Source: Siniperca chuatsi (taxonomy: Eukaryota; Chordata; Actinopteri; Centrarchiformes; Sinipercidae). From it: DNA of 64,000 nt. Where the stretch lies: the NCBI RefSeq assembly GCF_020085105.1, contig NC_058055.1, forward strand, positions 28,512,872 to 28,576,871. Reading direction: 5' to 3'. Below the pieces are notes generated by a model. The model was not told the origin of the DNA. It searched no databases and saw only the letters and a list, made by a program, of their open reading frames with translations. Positions 57,201 to 64,000 of this stretch are shown one piece after another. Every line of letters begins with the position of its first letter. Position 1 is the first letter of the stretch. The translations under genes and the position numbers were made by a program.

Positions 57201-60165
57201 ACTCAAGTCCAGCTCTCTCAGACTAGAGGACTGGGATCTGAGAACTGAGGCCAGAGCTTCACAGCTTCTCCCTGACAGATTACAGATGCTGAGCCTGGAT
57301 AAATAAAGGGGAAAAAACAACTAATTTCATAAGTTATATTATCTTTAATGTTTAATTGAGATTGAAGGACAGACAGATGCCCAAAGATCAAAGCTTATAA
57401 GGTCCAAAATACATTTCAGATCCTAAACTAGTCAGAAATCTAAACTGGTGAACAACAGATACTAAAATTTAAGATAAATGATCTCTGCACGAGCTTGAAT
57501 TCCAGTTTGTTTTGAGAATAAGCTGAAGATGTAACACTGAGTTGTGACTAAACCAGCATTGACTTTTTTTTTACTGAAGCACAGCAAATCAATTGATACA
57601 AATCTGAAGATCATACCTTAGAGTTTGCAGTTTACAATGCAAACTTTCCAGTCCAGCACAGAGCAGCATCAATCCTGAATCCCGCAAGTTGTTGTTACTC
57701 AGGTCCAGCTCTCTCAGAGTAGAGGACTCTGAGCTGAGAACAGAAGCAAACCCCTGGCAGATGTCCTCAGTGAGGCTGGTTTGATATAACCTGATAAAGT
57801 TAGTAGAAATTGTTTCTATTTTAGGCAAACAAGACTCAAACCCTAAAGCCCCAATAGCGTCCCAGAGAAGCTGCAATGTTCATTAAACCCCAGATGAAAC
57901 AAACAACAAAAGAGAAAAGCTAAAAATAGAAAGAATCATTTCAATTGTTGATAAGATTTGAAGTATGACTGAGTCTGAGCTTTAGCACACAATTGTTTAC
58001 AAAATTACTTTGTCTCTGTGAGTGAATCCACTGTTCATGGCAGTTCCATTAAAAGTGAACTGAATTTGCTGCAGTATTTTGCAGTCTTAAATGCTCTTTA
58101 GGCACCTCCTCTAGGGGACCAAAAAGAGTATGTATGACCTAATCTCACCTTAGAGTTTCCAGCCTACAGTGTGGACTCTCCAGTCCAGCAGACAACAGCT
58201 TCACTCCTGAATCCTGCAGGTTGTTATTACCCAGGTCCAGCTCTTTCAGACTACAGGACTGAGAGCTGAGAACTGAGGCCAGACATTCACAGCTTTTCTC
58301 TGATAGCTTACAGACACTCAACCTAGAAAAACAAAAATGAGCGAACAATAACTTAGATCTACATGTATTAAAAGTATACTGAATCTGTCTAATTATCTGT
58401 GCACCTACAGTGATTTTTTCGAGGCTTTGACCACTGGCAGCAGTCTCAGAAGAGCCTTTTCTGAAGCAGAGTATTTTTTCAGGTCAAACAAGTCCAGATC
58501 TTTTTCTGATGACAGTAAGATGAAGACTAGAGCTGACCACTGAGCAGGAGACAGTTTATCTGTGGAGAGACTTCCTGAATTCAGGTACTGTTGGATCTCC
58601 TCTTCTAAAGAACAATCATTCAGTTCATTCAAACAGTGGAACAGATTGATGCTTCTCTCAGGACAGGGATTCTCCCTGATTTTCTTCTTGATGTAATAGA
58701 TTGTTTCCTGATTGCAAGGTGAGCAACATCCTGTCTGAGTGAGCAGGTCTCGTAGGAGATCCTGATTGGTCTGCAGGGAAAGGCCTACGAAAAAGCGGAG
58801 GAACAAATCTAGGTGTCCATTTGGACTCTGTAAGGCCTTGTCCACAGCACTGTGGTAGAAGCGTTTTACTGCAGATGTGTCTGCTGTTGGTGTAGACCTC
58901 TGGCAGTTTGATTGCTCCTCTGTCAGGAGATTAACCCCAGAGTTGAGGAATGTCAGATGGACATGAAGAGCAGCCAGAAACTCCTGAACGCTCAGATGGA
59001 CGAAGCAGAACACCTTGCCCTGGTACAGCCCTCTCTCCTCTCTAAAGATCTGTGTGAACACTCCTGAGTACACTGAGGCTGCTCTGATATCGATGCCACA
59101 CTCTGTCAGGTCTGATTCATAGAAGATCAGGTTGCCTTTCTGCAGCTGCTCAAAAGCCAGTTTTCCCAGAGACACAATCATCTTCCTGCTCTCTGGAGTC
59201 CAATGTGGATCTGTCTCAGCTCCTCCATCATACTTGACGTTCTTCAGTTTGGACTGAACCACCAGGAAGTGGATGTACATCTCAGTCAGGGTCTTAGGCA
59301 GCTCTCCTCCCTCTCTGGTCTTCAACACCTCCTCCAGAACTGTAGCGGTGATCCAGCAGAAGACTGGGATGTGGCACATGATGTGGAGGCTTCGTGAGGT
59401 CTTGATGTGGGAGATGATTCTGTTGGCCTGCTCCTCATCTCTGAATCTCTTCCTGAAGTACTCCTCCTTCTGTAGGTCAGTGAACCCTCTGACCTCTGTC
59501 ACCATGTCAACACACTCAGGAGGGATCTGATTGGCTGCTGCAGGTCGTGTGGTTATCCAGAGGCGAGCAGAGGGAAGCAGGTTCCCCCTGATGAGGTTTG
59601 TTAGCAGCACATCCACTGAGGTGGACTCTGTAACATCAGTCAGGACCTCATTGTTGTGGAAGTCCAGAGGAAGTTGACACTCATCCAGACCATCAAAGAT
59701 GAACAAAACCTGGAACTCTTCAAACCTGCAGATTCCTGCTTCTTTTGTTTCAGTAAAGAAGTGATGAACAAGTTCCACCAAGCTGAACTTTTTCTCTTTC
59801 AGCACATTCAGCACTCTGAAAGTGAATGGAAATGTGAACTGTATGTCCTGGTTGGCTTTGTCTTCAGCCCAGTCCAGAGTGAACTTCTGTGTTAAGACTG
59901 TTTTCCCAATGCCAGCCACTCCCTTTGTCATCACTGTTCTGACTGGTTCATCTTTTCCAGGTGAGGGTTTAAAGATGTCTTCACATCTGATCATTGCATC
60001 TGGCCTCAGTGGTTTCCTGGATGCTGTTTCAATCTGTCTGACCTTGTGTTCATCGTTGACCTCTGCAGTCCCTCCCTCTGTGATGCAGAGCTCTGTGTAG
60101 ATCTGATTCAGAAGGGTTGGGTTTCCTGCTTTAGCGATCCCCTCAAACAGACACTCAAACTTACC
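54289..60165 (-). CDS. Fish NLR (NLRC3/NLRP-like): FISNA-NACHT-LRR-PRY/SPRY
   Basis: This is a cytosolic innate immune receptor of the large teleost-specific NLR family. The main exon (58409-60165) encodes FISNA ([20 protein letters not shown]) and NACHT, with Walker A GVAGIGKT and Walker [11 protein letters not shown], then the winged-helix and helical regions ([14 protein letters not shown]). Five leucine-rich-repeat exons follow: 58149-58322, 57617-57790, 57121-57294 and 56184-56357, each 174 bases, and 55364-55528 (165). Next come a 47-base linker exon (55213-55259; [15 protein letters not shown]) and the B30.2 exon (54289-54878), starting [16 protein letters not shown]. All internal phases agree (1 base in, 2 bases out for LRR exons), giving 1084 codons. 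The start is unresolved: no Met precedes FISNA in the main exon, and the upstream exon at 60485-60589 is out of phase. Confidence 0.88.
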
Positions 60166-60484
60166 CTGAAAAGTAACCAGTAACTACATGTGTGAAATAA
60201 ACGTGAAATGTAGAAGTATAAAGCAGTATAATATTCTCAAGAAGAGGGAGAACTACAGAAGAATTAGCTCCCTATATTTAAAATATTTTATATTTTTTAA
60301 TAATACAATTTGTATTTGTTAATGTTTCTATATTATAATTGTTTTTTATTAACTTTTTTAAATAACAGTAATATATTCATCTTTGTTTGAGCTGGTTGTT
60401 TTATTCTGTTTTTGACCTGTAAAGCACTTTCTATCTCTATAATATTTAATATCATAAGAGCTTTGTTGGTAACAGCGGACTCAC

Positions 60485-60589
60485 ATATCTTGCAGTCCAC
60501 CTTTGAGCTCAGAAGGTTCTTCTGTTGAGCGATGTCTCTTCATGGCCCCCCGGCTGGGTTCGGGTTCGGGTTCGGGTTCGTGCTGTGAC
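60485..60589 (-). CDS. Probable N-terminal exon of the NLR gene, phase problem
   Basis: On the - strand, SQHEPEPEPEPSRGAMKRHR, followed by an STEEPSELKGG segment, resembles the disordered N-terminal exon of fish NLRs, which typically carries a PEPSCVSMKSD-like motif. It ends at a GTGAGT donor. Splicing to the FISNA exon at 60165 would leave two bases against a phase-0 acceptor and break the frame. The EPEPEPEP run comes from four (GAACCC) units. Either another small exon intervenes, the donor differs, or the gene is damaged. Confidence 0.5.
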
Positions 60590-62189
60590 CTTTCAGACAG
60601 AGAGGAAGAAGAACATCTGGAAGTGACGGTTTTAGTCTCCCAGCCTCTGGGTTTTCCTCTCTTCCCACTCGAAAGAGAAATTCCTCATTTTAATAATTTG
60701 CTTTTCATCGTCTCACAAGAAAAAGGGAAAAATAAACATCATTTTGTGTGGAGGAAATAATTCTCTCCCACTGCGTTCATCATCTTGTGCCTCCGACGGT
60801 CTCACTATAAACCCCTGTGGGTCACAGTATCAGGAAAACGCAGTAAAGGTGAATACACGTCCGTGAGCTGAGCTGAGCACACAAACACTTCAGCTGCCAA
60901 CGACCTGAATACTTCCTCTTCCTCGTCACCGCGTTACATTTATCTGACAGCTGGAGTTACGAGTTACGTCACAGAGCTTCTGAAATAAAAAGCACTGTTT
61001 TCAAATTCAACTTCTGAAGAGTGTTAGATAGTTCAAATGAGCTCCACCAGCCGCAACATGAAAATTCAGCTTACAAGTTAAAGAAACCGTAATAATAATT
61101 CAATAATATTTGTAATAATATAACTCTGACAAAGGCCATTCTGCTGCATGAGTACTTTTACTTTTGATACTTTAAGTGCATTTTGCTGATAATACTTAAT
61201 GTATTTAAGTATTTTTAAACTTTAAGATTGCTGGTTTTCAGTGGTGGAAAGTAAGTACATTTACTCAACTACTGTACATAAGTACAAACTGGAGGTACTT
61301 TATACTTGTACGCTACATCTCAGAGTGAAATATTGTACTTTTTATTTCACTACATTTATTTAAGATACTTACTAGTTTACTTTTTTTTAGTAGTACTTAA
61401 AATGAGCTGACATTAAAGTACCGCATTTTGAACGCAGTACTTTTATACAGTGTAATGGCTACTTTTACTCCAGTAAATGGTGTCAACACTGTCTGTTACC
61501 TTCCAGGAAGTATTTTTATCATGAATCTATATTTAAGCAAATCCTCTTTAGCCTCTGGTTACGCAGAGTTTTGCAACATGTGCCAACGTGTTCAAGACAA
61601 ACAGCTGCAGGAGTCACCTGCTCACTGTTTGTTGATGAGGAACAAAAGCTGAGTACACACCTGAGCCTCTCCATGCTGCTGCGGCGTCTGAAGGCTGGAG
61701 GTGAAAGTAGGTCAGAGACCCAGAGCCTTCTTCCTGCTGCAGCTTTAACTGTCAGCTGTAACCGCTTGTCGCTTTACTCTTTCTGAGTAGAAGCCATTTG
61801 CTTTTAAATAAAAGCTTTATTCATAAACGCGACAGCTGCTGTTGCTTCACCTTCAGCTGCTGCCACACCCCATACTGTGACCTGAGCACACCTGTCCAAC
61901 CAGTCCTGCAGCAGAGATCCCACAGGTGTACTGTGCTTTGATTAAATAGGAGCTGACAGCTTTATATTTATCAAGAGATGAGTTCAGAGGAGGCCGAACA
62001 TCTGTAACTAAACAAATAAATAAATTAGCAAACAGCTGGATTCAGATTCAATAAATGTTTAATTTAAACATCTGTCCAGGCCAACAGCAGTATAGACTGT
62101 AAACTTGTGTTTGAAACAAATGAGACATATTTACGTTTCGTTACAAGTCTTATTTATTAATATTAATAATATTACTACAATATTTTTGT
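60590..62189. other. Upstream region of the NLR gene with dispersed repeat
   Basis: A second copy of the AAGTACTT-type fish repeat (see 42893-43390) lies at about 61240-61470: GTGGAAAGTAAGTACATTTA, CTACATCTCAGAGTGAAATA. Elsewhere no genes are recognised. The NLR promoter must lie here, but no single motif identifies it. Confidence 0.5.
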
Positions 62190-62557
62190 AATACAGCTTC
62201 CGGCCGCCAGTTGGCAGCACGGCGCTAAAAAGCAGCAGAGCAGCACGCACGTCGACGTAAGATGGCGGCGGGGGGAAAACAAAACAATACGCCATCTTGG
62301 ATTTTACATGGATTATATTGAGTTTAATGGGATTCACCGTCGTTCTGTCGGACTAAGTCGTGTTTCTGTTGCTTTACGCCCACCTGACATCGATGTAAAT
62401 GTTCCTGAACGGTCGGTGACACGTTCAGCTGCCGTCTGGCGGGCTCATATCGTCAACATTTTTCCGGTAATCAACTTTATATCAACGCCGAACGTCTGAA
62501 ATGGCCGCTTCACTTGGGAAGCCATCCAGGACGGTGCTGCATGCCGGATACCAGTGT
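62190..62557 (+). promoter_or_regulatory. CpG-rich candidate promoter with a first coding exon (62501-62557)
   Basis: AAGATGGCGGC near 62261 is a YY1-type motif common at TATA-less starts. Nearby are CTTCCGGCCGCC and a repeated GCCATCTTGG. At 62501 an ATGGCC start opens 19 codons (MAASLGKPSRTVLHAGYQC) that run straight into a GTAAGT donor at 62558. This looks like exon 1 of a + strand gene extending right, past the window. The protein is not recognised. Confidence 0.4.
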
Positions 62558-62736
62558 GTAAGTGTTGATCACCTTTAACAGTAACGGCGGCTGGAAGCGG
62601 AACCGCAGCAGCGGACGGTGGTCGTGGTGTTTTAAGACGCTTTCATGGGTCAAGTTACACACTTGAAACCGATTTAATGTGTTGAAACTGTCATTGAGCG
62701 AATAAATAGGACGCTCCCGTAGACACTGTGGCGTGA

Positions 62737-62818
62737 GCTGCGATGGCCGAGTGGTTAAGGCGTTGGACTTGAAATCCAATGGGGTCTCCCCGCGCAGGTT
62801 CGAACCCTGCTCGCAGCG
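62737..62818 (+). tRNA. tRNA-Ser(TGA)
   Basis: This 82-base type II tRNA begins GCTGCGATGGCCGAGTGG, has anticodon TGA in GGACTTGAAATCC, a variable arm GGGGTCTCCCC, and T arm CAGGTTCGAACCCTG. The acceptor stem GCTGCGA/TCGCAGC differs from the usual GCAGCGA/TCGCTGC by a compensating pair. A long T run follows as terminator. Confidence 0.96.
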
Positions 62819-62878
62819 GATGAGTGTGTTTTTTTTTTTATTTATTTTTTTTTTTATACGGTTTCTTTACCGGGACTT

Positions 62879-63252
62879 TTTGTACCATTAAACCGGAGAA
62901 ATAAAAACACCACTTCCTTTTCGGGAAGATTTCTCATATTATTTTCTTTATTGGTTATGCTTTTGATATATTTAGTAAAAATGGCTATTACAGTTCCCCA
63001 CATGTCTTGTTACACCAGAGTAACGGTCCAACAGCCAAAGACTTTGGGTTTGTTAATGAAAACAACCACATAGCAGAGGATGGTTTCGATCCATCGACCT
63101 CTGGGTTATGGGCCCAGCACGCTTCCGCTGCGCCACTCTGCTGTGCAGCTCCACCTGCGCTGGGACAGGTGTTGCTGGTTCGAGTCCTACACAGGTTCAT
63201 TTTAGTGGCTTAAACAGTAGCATTGTCATTGTGAGCATGTTAGCATGCTGAT
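62879..63252 (-). repeat. tRNA-iMet cassette flanks, copy 2
   Basis: It is nearly identical to 34478-35077, without the 220-base internal insertion, and has the same junction to the LINE 3' end (AGCATGCTGATCAGAATCAG). It therefore arose by duplication of a tRNA gene together with its neighbouring LINE, or from a repeated cassette. Confidence 0.85.
63071..63142 (-). tRNA. tRNA-iMet(CAT), initiator, second copy
   Basis: The 72-base gene body is identical to 34897-34968. A TTTT terminator lies about 10 bases downstream on the - strand. The flanks are shared with copy 1, but the gene body has no mismatch. Confidence 0.96.
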
Positions 63253-64000
63253 CAGAATCAGAAATACTTTATTGATCCCCGAAGGGAAACTCTTTGTTAC
63301 AGCAGCTCGCCTTTACGTCAGTGCACACAGGAGGAAGTACTAGCAAAAAATATAATACAATACACTATAAAAACTATAAAAACAGGTCAGACAATAAATG
63401 AAGTACCAGGTTGGTATAAGTATAAAATAAAATAAGATAAGTGTGAAGTACCAAGTGGGTTTACCGGTATAATAAGATAAGTAATAAGTAGTATTGTATC
63501 AGCAGTAATGGAGGTATGAATAATAAATAGGAAAAACTAAATTTTGCACATGCATTGCAGAGATGTTAATGATCAATGTCCAGTTTAGTGCCTTCGGGTC
63601 ATACAGACTGACACTTAGAGGGAGGAGTTAAAGAGTCTGATGGCCACAGGAGGAATGACTTCCTGTGGCGCTCTGTGGTGCATTGTGGGGATGAGTCTTC
63701 CGCTGAAGGTGCTCCTTTGTTTGACCAGCTGTCCATGATGGCGCTGTCCAAGATGGCGTGTAGTTTAGCCAGCATCCTCCTCTCTGACACCACCGCCAGA
63801 GAGTCCAGCTCCACCCCCACAATGTCACCGGCCTTACGGATCAGTTTGTTGAGCCTGTTGGCGTCCGCTGCCCTCAGCCTGCTGCCCTCAGCCTGCAACA
63901 GCATACAGGATAGCACTGGCCACCACAGACTCATAAAACATCTTCAGCATCGTCCGGCAGATGTTGAAGGACCTCAGCCTCCTCAGGAAACAGAGGCGGC
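63253..64000 (-). mobile_element. LINE (CR1/L2/Rex1 type), 3' portion, continues past the window
   Basis: On the - strand the visible coding part gives RLCFLRRLRSFNICRTMLKM, then FYESVVASAILYAV, then RLNKLIRKAGDIVGVELDS in a later frame. This is the C-terminal region of the same LINE family as 35078-37896. The 3' UTR and TTCTGA terminus are intact. The 5' part lies beyond base 64000. Confidence 0.85.

Noticed and set aside
60556-60582. Telomere-like GGGTTC repeats
   Set aside because: Only four hexamers, not the vertebrate TTAGGG. They encode the EPEPEPEP stretch of the NLR N-terminal exon.

Overview
The window is nuclear DNA of a ray-finned fish, most likely a spiny-rayed teleost. The evidence is split genes with GT-AG introns, a fish-type odorant receptor pair, a FISNA-NACHT-LRR-B30.2 immune receptor of the kind expanded in teleosts, vertebrate tRNA genes, and many fish-type transposon remnants. 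It is not bacterial or viral, so operons and ribosome binding sites do not apply.

Layout. 1-7.2 kb: a large imperfect palindrome with two head-to-head copies of an intronless odorant receptor 131-2-like gene. Its spacer is a dead Ty3/gypsy pol fragment, its arms carry L1-type endonuclease fragments, and a partial third copy starts at base 1. 7.3-16.4 kb: repeat-rich intergenic DNA with minisatellites, LINE tails, SINE-like pieces and one weak candidate first exon. 16.5-29.0 kb: a complete 13-exon TRAPPC14 (C7orf43/MAP11) gene on the + strand, 605 codons, with transposons and satellites in its introns. 29.0-33.3 kb: intergenic, with a possible GC-box/E-box promoter near 30.2 kb. 33.3-48.5 kb: a complete 14-exon lipoxygenase gene on the - strand, 685 codons. 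Its last intron holds a nested pile of elements: a dispersed repeat split by LINE copies and a tRNA-iMet gene. 48.5-53.2 kb: intergenic, with a possible lipoxygenase promoter, a 29-bp minisatellite, tRNA-Val(TAC) and tRNA-Ala(CGC). 53.3-54.0 kb: a 0.7 kb foldback element. 54.3-60.6 kb: the NLR gene on the - strand. 60.6-64 kb: a candidate CpG promoter and first coding exon, tRNA-Ser(TGA), a second tRNA-iMet with the same flanks as the first, and another LINE that runs off the end.

The protein genes have unrelated roles: chemoreception, vesicle tethering/ciliogenesis, fatty-acid oxygenation and innate immune sensing. They do not form a pathway. Exon boundaries were set by splice consensus, reading phase and family knowledge. 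The TRAPPC14 and lipoxygenase coding exons each sum to an exact multiple of three. I see no convincing new biochemical system. The most unusual signals are structural: the receptor palindrome with its gypsy spacer, the duplicated LINE/tRNA-iMet cassette, the satellite-bearing transposon just upstream of TRAPPC14 exon 2, TG repeats touching three splice sites, and a phase break at the NLR N-terminus.
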